Assembly (NCBI GenBank): GCA_963576565.1
Contig: OY755038.1
Span: 181,015,452 to 181,079,451, forward strand
Direction: 5' to 3'
Source: Aspidapion aeneum
Taxonomy: Eukaryota > Arthropoda > Insecta > Coleoptera > Brentidae
Length of the DNA stretch: 64,000 bases
Part shown: positions 48,350-58,564 of the stretch, in pieces
How positions within the stretch are numbered: the stretch's first letter is position 1
Layout of the letters: every line of letters starts with the position of its first letter
Made by a program: the position numbers and the translations under genes
The notes under the pieces: generated by a model
Seen by the model: the letters and a program-made list of their open reading frames with translations, nothing else
Told to the model about the DNA's origin: nothing
Databases searched by the model: none

Positions 48350-49410
48350 TGTTAAAATCTGACACCTTCCTAGCTAGCCTATTATAATCACACTTCAAGT
48401 GAAGCTGTGATATTGTATTAGCCTTTAAAACAGTTTTTTTTCTAAATATCTCAGAAACTAAAGCTCCTACGAAGTTTTTGGTTATAACACGAATTATTGA
48501 GCAAAATATAGTCTACTACATTCCGAAAACAGTGTATTGATACGACGCGATGCTCCGTTAAAAAGTTAGCATTTTTTTAACTTTTCAATTGTCATTAGCA
48601 TTAATCGATTTTGACCAATATCTAATCAGCTCGAAAGAGTGCCGAACACTATTTTACCTGAAAATTTTACGAAAAGCGGTTCAGTGGTTTAGGAGCTAAC
48701 GTGTTACGGAAATAAATAATATACACACACACACAGACACACAGACAGACATCTCGACGATATTGCTAGGATAGGTCAAAATACATCCAAATAACACATT
48801 TTTGGCGTTATCTCAAAAAAAAAAATTTCGTCTAAAATAATAAGGCAGTCATAGGAAAAAATATCAGAGGTAAAGACACAACTAAAAAAATCACGTGATT
48901 TGAACGTATCATTTAGTTTTAGCGGTGCTTAGAGTATGATAATTTTTTTAAATTTGTGTATTTAATAGTTTTTACCTTCCCAGTCCAGTAGGAATGGCTG
49001 GAAAAGGTATTATTTCGACGATTTTTTTTTTCAGATAACACCGGAAATGTATTATTTGGGTGTATTTTGAGCTATCTTAGCTCCTAAACCGCTAAACCGA
49101 TTTTTATAAAATTTTCGGGTAAACTAGTGTTCGACACTCTTACAACCTGATTAGATTTTGGTTAAAATCCATTAATGTTAATGACAGGTTTTTGACAATT
49201 AAATTTTTAAAAACTTTTTAACGGAGCATGGTATCAATATGCGGGTTTCGGAATATAGTAGACCATATTTTATTCAATAATTTGTGTTCATAAGAGCTTT
49301 ATTTTCCAAGATATTTAAAAAAAACTGTTTTTAAGGCGGATATTTCATGGCTTCACTTGAAGTGTGCTAATAGGCTAGCAAGGTATCAGATCAGTCATGG
49401 ATCTATTTAT
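48350..49410. repeat. Large inverted repeat, arms of about 400-480 bp
   Basis: The left arm (about 48350-48840) and right arm (about 49005-49410) are complementary. Paired landmarks are CACACTTCAAGTGAAGC, TAGCCTATTA, AAAACAGTTTTTTTT-type, ATTAATCGATTTTGACC, GCGGTTCAGTGGTTTAGGAG and GGCGTTATCTCAAAAAAAAA with their inverses. A short (CA)n-type run lies at 48722-48750. Related single arms occur at 455-560, 1700-2110 and 8062-8290. This is a foldback-type or long-TIR element with no transposase seen. Confidence 0.85.
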
Positions 49411-50920
49411 TTTAAAATTATTTGGCCAAAGTCAAAGTAGCAAGCGATTTTGACTAGCAGAGACATCACACTGTTAACAGGAAGAAAACGGTGTTTTTTC
49501 ATATACGTACGTATATTTATTTTTTAGATAGCTGGTAGTTTACATTCAAAAAAACAATATAGTTGGTAGATTTGTGTCTAAATTGAAAAGATATCAAAAA
49601 TTAAAATCACTATCAGAAAAATACTTTTTACACGACCACATATAAAAATGTAGATTTCACACGATTTGCATATTCAAAAAACGTTAAATTTCACCCGTGT
49701 GCAAAAAATTTTCCACACATGTATGGAAAAGTGTATGATGACGTTAACTGTCACCATAATTTTCAGCACATGTGTTGCCAAGCCTACTTTTCTACACATG
49801 TGGGGAGAAGCAGTTTTATTTAATTTTTGCGAAATTAAAGACTAACTTTTAAAAAAATTCGTATAGTTCAACAGTGTTTGTAAAGAAAATAGCGTACACA
49901 ACTCGATAGAAAGTTAGTTTCTTACACTCGCTTGTTGTTTCACACTTGTTTATATTTGTCACTTTCTTCTCTTGTTATGTAATATACCATTTATTATCAG
50001 ATATCAAGATAATACCAAAATTTATTTTAAGTTTCTTCCTTAAAACATTTAATTTGCTCAAATATTTCTAACCGATATTTTTAAACTAAAAGGGGATATT
50101 GTACTTAAATACTTCGCTTTAATTAGGCAAACACTCTCATTATTTTAAAATTTAAGACAGCTAGGTTAAGTTTTAAAATAGAACAAAATAAATTGCAAGA
50201 GTGGATATTGCTAAAATAAATAAACAAAAGCAGAAGACCATGAACATATGATTGTGCTATAAAACAACTGTGCTAAAACTTATGGTTTAAAAAGCTAAGT
50301 GGTGTGTGAAATACATTTGGCTAAGTATATTTCTTAATAAGAAGTAAAAAATTAGTACGTCTAACAGCAAATTTCAATATCCAAAAAAACTATTTAATGG
50401 ATCTTAAATTTGAAAATTCCGCAAGACGCTGCGCTATACCGCATGACAATATAGATTAAAATTGTCATGCCGCGCAGTTCCGCTGCAGTGCAGTTCCGCT
50501 TAGTCCGGCCTAAGCTTAAATTTAACCGATTTTAACGAAATTTCTTTTAGATTATAATCACTCCTACCAAAATTACATATAACATTTTCGTCAGAATTGG
50601 TTAATAGTTTTCAAGATTTCGCAATGCATGCAAATGCAGTTTATTAATTTCACGATTTAACGAAATATCTTAAAAGCTTTTTGATATTTCTTTATATGTT
50701 ATGAATTCTATAAGTGGTCCGTCGTGAGGCATTGTTTAATTTGTGGAGAGGGAAAGGACGAAATAACTTCACACAACACTTTACCCTAACATATATTGAA
50801 ACAAAATTGTAAAATCTAATAAACCGTTAAAATGTCAAAATTTAAAGGTATAAAAACAATCGTGAGAAAAATTAAACCTTATCAAGATTTAAAAATATAA
50901 TTACTTTCTTTTCACAGGAT
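49411..50920. other. Non-coding AT-rich stretch
   Basis: No ORF of note is present. A small hairpin, CATGACAAT...ATTGTCATG, lies at about 50440-50470 beside GCAGTTCCGCTGCAGTGCAG. Confidence 0.5.
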
Positions 50921-51179
50921 ATTTTAGATCGGTTTAGGACAACTGGGCGCGGCCAACTGGGCGCCGGGCCAACTCGGCGCCGGAGAAAAATTTTTTTTTG
51001 ATAAAATGTGTAGATTAAAAAGAAAATATATTATTTATATAAAAACATCTTTAAAAAATCCTTTAGGCAATTTTTTTGAAATTTGTTTTTGTTAAGTAAA
51101 GTTAAATCCATTAAGTCGACGGTTGAATCTTGGTAGTTGTAGTGTTTGGTAACCTGGTAACACTACAATTTACGTTTTT

Positions 51180-51900
51180 TATTACAACAATGGGGGATCC
51201 AAAATCGTGGATTTCTTTATTTTTAAACCGATTTGTCTGAAACTTGAAAGTTTGCCGTGCCTGAGTTTACTAAAAACAGTTTTATCCTCAAACTTAAAAA
51301 ATTAAAAATGGCGGATCCAAAATGGCGGATTTTCTAATTTAATAACCGATTTGTCTCAAACTTGAAATATTACATTGCTTGAGGTAATTTAACAAAAATT
51401 TTTATCCGACATTTTGGAGCCGCCATTTTGATTTTTTTAAGTTTGAGTAAAAAATTTTGTTAAATGACCTCAAGCAATGTAATATTTCAAGTTTGACACA
51501 AATTGGTTACCAAATAGGAAAATCCGCCATTTTGGATTCGCCATTTTGAATTTGTTAAAAGTTTACGTCAAAAAATATAATCAGCGACTTAGAACACCGC
51601 CAATTTCTATATTTGGTACACATCGGTTCATAAAAAAGATAGTCCGCTATTTTGGATCAACCATTTAGATTTTTTCAAGTTTGAGACAAATCGGTTAGTA
51701 AATAAGAAAATCCGCCATTTTGGATCCGCCATTTTGATTTTTTACGTTTGATTAAAAAATGTTATTAAATCACCTCAAACAATGTAATATTTCAAGTTTG
51801 AGACAAATCGGTTAGTAAATAAGAAAATCCGCCATTTTAATTTTTTTAAGTTTAAGGATAAAACTGTATTTAGTGATCTCAGGCACTGCAAACATTCAAG
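51180..51900. repeat. Dispersed CCGCCATTTTGGAT-type repeats, both orientations
   Basis: AAAATCCGCCATTTTGGATC and related blocks recur many times with CAAGTTTGAGACAAATCGGTT and its inverse between them. A matching piece lies at 52785-52825. The segment is locally palindromic and non-coding. Confidence 0.85.
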
Positions 51901-51904
51901 TTTC

Positions 51905-51989
51905 AGAGAAATCGTGGGTGTGCTTTCGGGCTGTTCGGCCGTCGTCGTTGGAAATTCGTTCTCGACGTTTCGCCATCTCGAGTGGAAGA
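51905..51989 (-). repeat. Inverted piece of the Penelope-like 3' terminal sequence
   Basis: It is the reverse complement of about 52675-52750 (GTGTGCTTTCGGGCTGTTCG, GACGTTTCGCCATCTCGAGT). It lies downstream of the minus-strand RT fragment, so the Penelope-like insert is bounded by inverted copies. Confidence 0.85.
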
Positions 51990-52522
51990 ACTTAGTGGGT
52001 CTCTTATATCCTTTGCAGATCTAAGGTTCATTGTTCGATTTTATGTTGTGTTTTCCCAGAATTCGTCCGATCCTATCCGTCACTCTAGGGATGTAGTGCA
52101 GAAAGGCTCTTGCAGTAACTTAGTCCACCGCTACTATTACTTCTAGTGCTCGGCTTTGGTCGTATACATTTATATATGTCGCTTTGAGTGTATCCATTTG
52201 CTACGAGGGCGTTTTTAAGATGGTTTAATTCTTTGTCTAGATGTTCTGGTTCGCAGATTCTTTTCGCCCTCTCTACCAATGTTCTTATTACCCCGGGTGG
52301 TGGTTAGATGTGTTGTTTAAGTAGCGGTCTGTGTGAGTAGGTTTTCTGTATACGGTATGTCCTAGTCGTCCCTCTTTCCTCGTTAATAGTACGTCAAGGA
52401 ATGCCAATTCTCTGTTGTTCTCTGTTTCCATTGTAAATTGTATACTGGGGTGTATGCTGTTAATGTGGTTGAGAAATTCATTAAGGCTGTCTCTACCATA
52501 GGACCAAACGACGACGGCTCGC
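51990..52522 (-). pseudogene. Penelope-like reverse transcriptase fragment
   Basis: The minus strand reads VVVWSYGRDSLNEFLNHIN, then LAFLDVLLTRKEGRLGHT, VYRKPTHTDRYL, a frameshift near 52285, then ERAKRICEPEHLDKELNHLK, ALVANGYTQ and VTDRIGRILGKHNIK. This is the C-terminal half of a Penelope-like RT just downstream of the catalytic YxDD, which is missing. Only 52085-52279 is an uninterrupted frame. The fragment is joined at about 52522 to Penelope 3' sequence in the opposite orientation. Confidence 0.85.
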
Positions 52523-52523
52523 G

Positions 52524-52760
52524 TTCAATAACAAAACTCGGGAAAGTGACCAATCAACAACCAGCTCTGAGATACGCCCCGCCCACCATAGCGTATATAA
52601 CCTGCGCCGGCGACAGACTAACCACCAGTCTTCGAGAAGCCGACAAACAGTCAACATCTCCCGAAGATGCCATCCACTCGAGATGGCGAAACGTCGAGAA
52701 CGAATTTCCAACGACGACGGCCGAACAGCCCGAAAGCACACCCACCATTGGACGACGGCC
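52524..52760 (+). repeat. Penelope-like C-terminus and 3' terminal region, plus strand
   Basis: It begins with coding sequence matching the end of the 54345-54060 endonuclease fragment (GGCTCGCGTTCAATAACAAA), then AAAGTGACCAATCA and a terminal region shared with 53917-54060. It is in plus orientation while the RT fragment beside it is minus, an internal inversion like those made by twin priming. The frames at 52438-52885 are shadows. Confidence 0.8.
52660..52709 (+). ncRNA. Hammerhead-ribozyme-like motif in the Penelope 3' region
   Basis: CCCGAAGA, GCCATC...GATGGC (a perfect 6-bp stem with loop CACTCGA), GAAA and then ACGTC follow in hammerhead order. The usual core is CUGANGA-stem II-GAAA; here the first part is CCGAAGA, one base off. 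Stem I was not identified. Penelope-like elements are known to carry hammerhead ribozymes in their terminal regions. Confidence 0.5.
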
Positions 52761-53096
52761 GCGAAACCTTTTCTTCTGAGAAATCGGTTTAAAAATAAAG
52801 AAATCCGCCATTTTGGATCCGCCATTGTTGTAATAAAAAACGTAAATTGTAGTGTTACCAGGTTAACAAACACTACAACTACCAAGATTCAACAGTCGAC
52901 TTAATGGATTTAACTTTACTTAACAAAAACAAATTTCAAAAAAATTGCCTAAAGGATTTTTTAAATATGTTTTTATATAAATAATATATTTTGTTTTTCA
53001 TCTACATATTTTATCAAAAAAAAAAAAAATTCTCCGGCGCCGAGTTGGCCCAGCGCCTAGTTGGCGGCGCCCAGTTGTCCCATTCCAATTTTAGAT

Positions 53097-53405
53097 AGGT
53101 ATTTTCAAGGATTTCTATAGAGAAAACACAAAAAATTATATAATTAACACTAACACCTTTATTTATAACATGTCTGTGGCATAATACAGCTGACTTGGTA
53201 CACCACAACATCAAATATGTCAATACACTTTGTCGGTTAGAAAAACAAATATAAGTAGATTTGTCACCAGAATTTCCCAGCATTGCAATCCTTGCAGCAA
53301 TAGAAATCGCCTTTGACCGATAAATTTGTAACACTCGCATGCCTAGCCACTTTATCAGCTGGATTTAAAATGCGTATGTACAAAACCGAGATTCTTAAAA
53401 AAATC
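53097..53405. other. Unassigned DNA between element B and the tRNA-like unit
   Basis: No gene is recognised here. Frames at 53014-53340 and 53313-53594 overlap the element B end or the tRNA-like sequence and are artefacts. Confidence 0.4.
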
Positions 53406-53409
53406 ATAG

Positions 53410-53480
53410 TCCTCGGCCGGGACTTGAACCCGGAATCCCTTGCTCCGTACGCAAACGCTCTCTCATTAAGCCACCAAGAA
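53410..53480 (-). tRNA. tRNA-Arg(ACG)-like gene, pseudogene or SINE head
   Basis: The minus strand folds as a cloverleaf: acceptor TTCTTGG/CCGAGGA (with two G-U type pairs), D arm GCTT...GAGC, anticodon stem TTTGC/GCAAG around the loop GTACGGA (U33, anticodon ACG), T arm CCGGG-TTCAAGT-CCCGG. A box TGGCTTAATGAGAGAGC and B box GGTTCAAGTCC are present. The wobble-rich acceptor stem, and a sequence unlike the usual arthropod tRNA-Arg(ACG), suggest a tRNA-derived repeat rather than a working gene. Confidence 0.55.
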
Positions 53481-53916
53481 ACATACATAAATTTTCGGAA
53501 AACTATGTATGTATATGTGTGGTGTCTCAATACAAGAACGAGAAATTGTCAGGGTATTAACTCGACCAAGCCAATTAAACTGATCTTTTTATAATTTTTC
53601 TTTCCCACCGTCAAAGATATGAAAACTCAAATTAGACGGAAAGTATCAACGTCTCAAAATATGAGATCACCTCTTTCGTTTGTTAAAATCTCTGATCGCA
53701 AGGGGCGATTGCCAATATAATTTATAAATACCAAATTGCAAATAATGCAAGGACCTAAAACCAAAAACAACAAGTAAAATTAAAGAAATTCATCCCGCGT
53801 GTTTCTTCAAATCATCCGCCCATCTTATTTGGGGCCTTCCCCTACTCCTTTTATTTTCCCAAGGTCTCCAGTTTAAAATTGAAACTTGCCGTTCATAATA
53901 TCAGACAGAAAGACGC
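53481..53916. other. Unassigned DNA
   Basis: It holds no recognised gene. The short frame AKTNQVK-like remnants near 53790-53880 (GGCCTTCCCCTACTCC) could be further repeat debris. Confidence 0.35.
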
Positions 53917-54345
53917 TGTGGAAATTCGTTCTCGACGTTTCGTCATCTCGAGTGGATGGCATCTTCAGGGGATGTTGACTGTTTGTCGGCTTCTCGAAGA
54001 CTGGTGGTTAGTCTGTCGCGGGCGCAAGTTATATACGCTATGGTGGGCGTATATCAGGTGATTGGTCACTTTCCCGAGTTTTGTTATTGAACGCGAGCCG
54101 TTTAGTATTTTTAAGAACCGGTACTCATGTTCTGTTAATTTTAAGAGTTTCTTCAGATCTGTTGAAGTTCTGCTGGTGTTTATGAATTTCGATTGCTTCT
54201 CTATAGAGTCTTGGATAGTAAGAAGAGGAGGCGCAGAGAACTTGTGTGTCTTCAAATTTTATTCGGTGGTCTTCATTATTTCGTGTGTGGTCTGCAACTG
54301 CGGATTTTTCCGTATGTCCGAGTCGACAGTTAATACAAAGTACAA
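53917..54345 (-). pseudogene. Penelope-like endonuclease C-terminus and 3' terminal region
   Basis: The minus strand reads GHTEKSAVADHTRNNEDHRI, then KFEDTQVLCASS, REAIEIHKHQQNFNRSEE and, after a stop, VLKNTKRL. This is the C-terminal part of the GIY-YIG endonuclease domain of Penelope-like elements, with the conserved E and the H.I.FE and REAIEI..H..NFNR motifs. The terminal region (54060-53917) matches 52524-52760 in element B. The catalytic GIY-YIG core and the RT are absent, so this is a 5'-truncated copy. Confidence 0.83.
53919..53968 (-). ncRNA. Hammerhead-ribozyme-like motif, second copy
   Basis: The minus strand has the exact core CTGAAGA (CUGANGA), a stem GCCATC/GATGAC with one mismatch, then GAAA and ACGTC. 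ACGU is self-complementary and followed by C, which would suit a dimeric hammerhead with a minimal helix III. Stem I was not found, so activity is uncertain. Confidence 0.5.
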
Positions 54346-55660
54346 AATGTATGTATGTAATTTTATTTAACGAAACATGAACAAGTATGAAAAAAATTTG
54401 CTTATTTTTATTTATTATAATAATCCATCTCTTCGAACCATCTTCGAACATTTTCAACGGTGTTCGCTTAAAAAATTATAGCGTCGTTGATTCTCTTGTC
54501 AAAGCAACCATTAAAGAAAGTCAATAGTCATACAGGGGGTGATGTGTCATCATCACTTGTTGACTTTTAAGGACACCAAAACAAGATAAAGCGTGCTGTA
54601 AAATTTTTTATACGGACGGAATACGGTAAGGTGGTACTTTCCGCACGCAAATGAGTTCGTAAAAAGCTATTCACGTACGAAAAAAAAGATTTTTTACTGA
54701 TATATTTAATTATACAGTAGTGGTTTCGTAAATCCGACGATAAATCAAGTTATATCACAATTTCCCCTAAACATGTATTTCATCCATAATTAAGTTATAT
54801 TTTCCATTTTCTTGGGTTTCCTTTTAAAAGCGAGCATGTGCCTAGAATAAACCACAATTTAATTTTCTTCAAGCACTCTATATGAAGTTACCTACCTACC
54901 TACCTGGCTTCTCTAAATGCATTAGGTAATTATTGGAAAATATTACAAAATATTATCTTTTGTATTATATACAGGTTCCTGAATAGAATACAAGATATTT
55001 TACTATATTTTATTGACTTTTTACGATTATTCTAAATTTTTAAAATTTTTCCAAAGTGGCGGTAGTGCGGATGTATATTTTTAATCCGTAAATCTCAACA
55101 TTTTTCAACTATACTCGTACTTTTTTTAGCTCACACATATACTATACTATAGTAGTGTGAGCTATGGTGATCCTAATTTTTTCGAGAAAAAAAAAGTTGC
55201 TCCGATTTCAAAAATTTTTATATATCTTTGCGTTTCAGGTGATTTTGAAACTTTTGTCGCGCCGTCTGTCTGTATGTCTGTAACGACCAACGCGCATAAC
55301 TCAAAAACCGCTTGCCCGATTTGAATGAAATTTGGTACCTTGGCTGGGTCTTGGGTCGAGATGGTCCCATTTAAAAATGAATAAAATCCATCGAATACAA
55401 GCCAAGTAAAAGGGTGGGGGTGGATCAAAAAAATTTGAGTTTATGTGAAAATATGGCGTATATGATATCAAACGAATGGTATTTGAGTCTGGAGTTAAAC
55501 AAAATATATTTTAGTTTATTTAAAAAGACTTTGCCAATTTATGGGCACCAAAGCTCACATGATTACAATAACAGGGTGTTCCCTTAGAATTAATTTATAC
55601 TGTTATCGATGATATTTGGGTTATTATAAGACTTGCTGAACTCATTTGGACCATGTTAAA
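54346..55660. other. Non-coding stretch
   Basis: A CTACCTACCTACCTAC microsatellite lies at about 54888-54905. 55130-55470 resembles repeats carrying TGTCTGTATGTCTGTAACG and ATTTGAATGAAATTTGGTAC. The 88-codon minus frame at 55162-55428 is not recognised. Confidence 0.5.
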
Positions 55661-55667
55661 ACATATA

Positions 55668-55974
55668 CAGGGTGTCCCATCTAGAAGGTAACAGATGTGT
55701 TTTTGGGTATTTTTTGTGCGAATTTGAACACACACGTCGATTTTGTTTGCGAGGGGGACACTTTTTGGCTATCTTAAAATTTTTGTAGCACGCACCATAT
55801 AGATTGAAAATATAGTGGTATAGTATACACCCAAGATGGTGCATGCTACAATAATTTCAAGATAGTCAAAAAGTGTCCCCTTCGCAAACAAAATCGACGT
55901 GTCCGAGCGTTTCTCCAAATTCGCACAAAAAATAACCAAAAACATGTCTGCTACCTTTTAGTTGGGACACCGTG
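55668..55974. mobile_element. TA-flanked MITE M2 (near-perfect hairpin)
   Basis: The ends are CAGGGTGTCCCATCTAGAAG and, as complement, CACGGTGTCCCAACTAAAAG, flanked by TA (55666-55667, 55975-55976). The arms pair over about 150 bp, including GTGCGAATTTG, TCGATTTTGTTTGCGA and GGACACTTTTTG. It shares the block GGCTATCTT(A/G)AAATTTTTGT with M1 and M3. Confidence 0.88.
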
Positions 55975-55976
55975 TA

Positions 55977-56620
55977 TGTATTCATGCCGACGTCGTATAA
56001 GCGATAGAGAAATATATTTTAACTTTTCGATTTTACGTAAATAATTCTTTTTTAAGTACAATTTCGCCTTCGCGGACGAGACATAAAAACTTATTGTGCG
56101 TGGAAAGGCCGTTTAGTAATTTTTCAGGGTAATGGGGAGCGAAATATGCTAAATTGGCTAGATGTAAAAGACAGGGGGCGGTGTATATGTGCACATATAA
56201 AAGATGACGATTTCTTCTTCCTTATATTTTTGTTCGTATGTTCGTGGCTTCCAGAACCATATCGGGTAGTGTCCACCCAAGGTCCTAGAAACCAAGAACA
56301 TCTAAATAAAGTTGTAAGAGTAAGAAATCTAAAATAGTAAGCTCTTATAAAAAGTAAAATAATTTGGAGATTGATTCATTACATGAGGTCACACGATAAA
56401 ATAATTTTTTCGAATATATTTTAATTTGCAAACTAAGCTATTATATTTAAAATGTATCCAAAACTTATTTTATCCTGAAAACCCAATATTCTAATTCTTT
56501 TTTTTTCAGAGAAGTGACATTCTAACAGTGTGGCTTTTGCATTTAAGTTATTGCAAAAACTACATTGCTTAAATGGTACTTTATGAATATTCTTTAAAGG
56601 CGGTAAAAAATGTAAGAAAT
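55977..56620. other. Region upstream of the Helentron coding frame
   Basis: A 63-codon plus frame at 56146-56337 has no recognised motif. A pyrimidine run ending TTTTTTTTTTCAG at about 56496-56510 looks like a splice acceptor and could precede the first coding exon; this is unproven. The Helentron 5' end was not located. Confidence 0.4.
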
Positions 56621-56621
56621 A

Positions 56622-58374
56622 GTGCTAAAAATGGGACGAAAAAATAAAAATACCTTAAGATGGACAAAGTGGAAACAAGACCACGAATCATTAGAAAGCA
56701 GCCAAAATTCAGAAGCGAAAATGAATGGTGATAAAGAGGATGAAAAGGACAAAAGTGTAAAAAAGTACATGAATCAAGACAAAAATTTTTTGGAAGAAGT
56801 AATAGGAAATGACAAAAGGATAAACAAAAATATAAGCTGTCAAACTACAGAAGAAGAAAGAGAAAGAATACGTATTTCAGTTCGAGCCTTGAGAGCAAAT
56901 GCAAAGTTTCGTAATGAAGAGAAAAAAAACGATAATATAGCCATAAAAGAAAAAAGAAAAGATAAAAATTTTCGAGAAGAAGAACAAGAACGCTTAAAAA
57001 ATACAATAAGAGTTAAAAGACTGTCAAAACTATTTCGTGAAGAAGAGAAAGAAAAAGATAAGTCGGCCAAAAAAGAAAAGAGGCAAGACGAAAACTTTCA
57101 AAAAAAAAGAAAAAGAAAAGAATAAATCTGCAAAAAAAGAGAAAAGGCAAGACGAAAACTTTCGGAAGGAAGAAAAAGAAAAGGATAAAACTTCAAAAAA
57201 AGAAAAAAGGCAAGACGAAAACTTTCGAGAGGAAGAAAAAGAAAAGGATAAATCTGCAAAAAAAGAGAAAAGGCAAGACGAAAACTTTCGAGAGGAAGAA
57301 AAAGAAAAGGATAAATCTGCAAAAAAAGAGAAAAGGCAAGACGAAAACTTTCGGAAGGAAGAAAAAGAAAAGGATAAAACTTCAAAAAAAGAAAAAAGGC
57401 AAGACGAAAACTTTCGAGAGGAAGAAAAAGAAAAGGATAAATCTGCAAAAAAAGAGAAAAGGCAAGACGAAAACTTTCGGAAGAAAGAAAAAGAAAAGGA
57501 TAAAACTTCAAAAAAAGAAAAAAGACAAGACGAAAACTTTCGAGAGGAAGAAAAAGAAAAAGATAAAACTGCAAAAAAGGACAAAAGGCAAGACGAAAAC
57601 TTTCGAGAGGAAGAAAAAGAAAAGGATAAAATTGCAAAAAAAGAAAAAAGACAAGATAAAATTTTTCGCGAAGAAGAAAAAGAACATTTGAAAAATGCAG
57701 TAAAACTTAAAAGGCAATCCCAAATATTTCGTGAAGAAGAGAAAGAAACAGATAAGTCGGCCAAAAAAATAAAGAGGCAAGACAAAAACTTTCGTGACGA
57801 AGAGAAAGAAAGAGATAAAAAATCTAAAAAAGAAAATAGACAAAATGAAAACTTCCGTATAAAAGAAAAAGAAAGGGACAAAGGTGTAAAACAAAAAAAG
57901 CGGAAAAGTGACATAGACATCAAAGAAATTGAAAAGGATAAGGATAAATCTGCAAAGAGAGTCAAACGAAATAATGAGGAATTTAGATGTGAGGAAAGAG
58001 AAAAATATAAATTAGCTAAAACAGCCAGTAGAGCTAAATTCAAATATGATCACTCAAAAGACAAAAAAAATCATTTGTTAGAACTACTTGCATATAAAGA
58101 AAATTTATTGAGAAGAATTAGACGCGAAGCTTCTTTGACAAGTAACAGTAAAAGTAAAAGATCTAAATTAATCCTAAATTTCATAACCCAAAAAAAAGAT
58201 GGACCAGACATTATTTGCTGCTGTTGTGAAAATCTGTTCTTTGCTCATTCAGTTATAAAATTTGACGCAGAAAAAATTACAAGAAGTTGCCCTGAAAATG
58301 AAACAGATGTCTTTTTGACTAAAATTATAAATCTTAAAACTGATTATATATGCAAAACATGTATTATCACGTAA
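56622..58374 (+). pseudogene. Helentron N-terminal region: charged 21-residue repeats
   Basis: The ATG at 56622 starts a frame of 167 codons that is shifted within an A-rich run near 57095-57110 and continues in the next frame to 58374. It is dominated by a 21-residue repeat (EEEKEKDKSAKKEKRQDENFR), with diverged copies on both sides of nine or so near-identical ones. Such Arg/Lys/Glu-rich repeats commonly precede the DUF6570 region in Helitron proteins and are predicted to be helical. At its end a Cys cluster begins (CCCCENLF, SCPEN, ICKTC), the start of a zinc-binding region. A second frameshift near 58355-58370 moves the reading to the frame of 58350-58564. The minus frames at 56840-58043 are shadows of the repeats. 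Confidence 0.82.
57066..57650. repeat. Nine-copy coding minisatellite, period 63 bp
   Basis: The unit contains AAAAGGCAAGACGAAAACTT and GAGGAAGAAAAAGAAAAGGA and encodes 21 residues, so copy-number change keeps the frame. Two alternating versions (SAKKEKRQDENFR and TSKKEKRQDENFR) suggest that pairs of units were duplicated. Confidence 0.93.
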
Positions 58375-58564
58375 GAAAAGGGAATATTCCAAAAGTAGCG
58401 ACGTCAAATGGGCTAAAGTTTCCAGAAGTTCCAGGAGTTTTAGAAAAGTTAAGTGATGTGGAAGAAAGGATGTGTTCTCCTATACTTCCGTTTATGCAAA
58501 TAAAACCGTTGCAGCCATATGCTATTAATCCACAATTATCATTAAAAGGAAGTGTAGTAAATAT
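58350..58564 (+). pseudogene. DUF6570-like segment, left of the E3 insertion
   Basis: It reads HVRKGNIPKVATSNGLKFPE, then LSDVEERMCSPILPFMQIKP and SLKGSVVN, the usual DUF6570 sequence of Helitron proteins (knuckle, PFMQI, G-x-VVN). It is cut at 58564 by E3 and resumes at 59621 with VNIPVDIPDMTKVLPR in the same frame once E3 and one GTAAATAT copy are discounted. The reading beyond 58564 is E3 array. Confidence 0.9.

Larger units (their letters stand above)
50930..53087. mobile_element. Element B: minisatellite-ended foldback element, 9-bp TSD
   Basis: The left end is CGGTTTAGGACAACTGGG and the complement of the right end TGGAATGGGACAACTGGG, the same termini as element A. The 9-bp direct repeat ATTTTAGAT flanks it at 50921-50929 and 53088-53096. 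Arrays of AACTSGGCGCC are short (about three units per end). The inverted ends extend about 260 bp, including GATAAAATGTGTAGA, AATCCATTAAGTCGAC and GGTAGTTGTAGTGTT. Inside are CCGCCATTTTGGAT-rich repeats and Penelope-like sequence. No transposase is seen. Confidence 0.9.

Noticed and set aside
52438..52904. Arg-rich ORFs of 73-130 codons on both strands
   Set aside because: They overlap Penelope 3' sequence and its inverted repeat, and no frame is favoured.
56840..58043. Phe/Ser/Leu-rich minus-strand membrane protein of up to 337 residues
   Set aside because: It is the antisense reading of the Lys/Glu-rich 63-bp repeats, and its length only reflects the lack of stops in that array.
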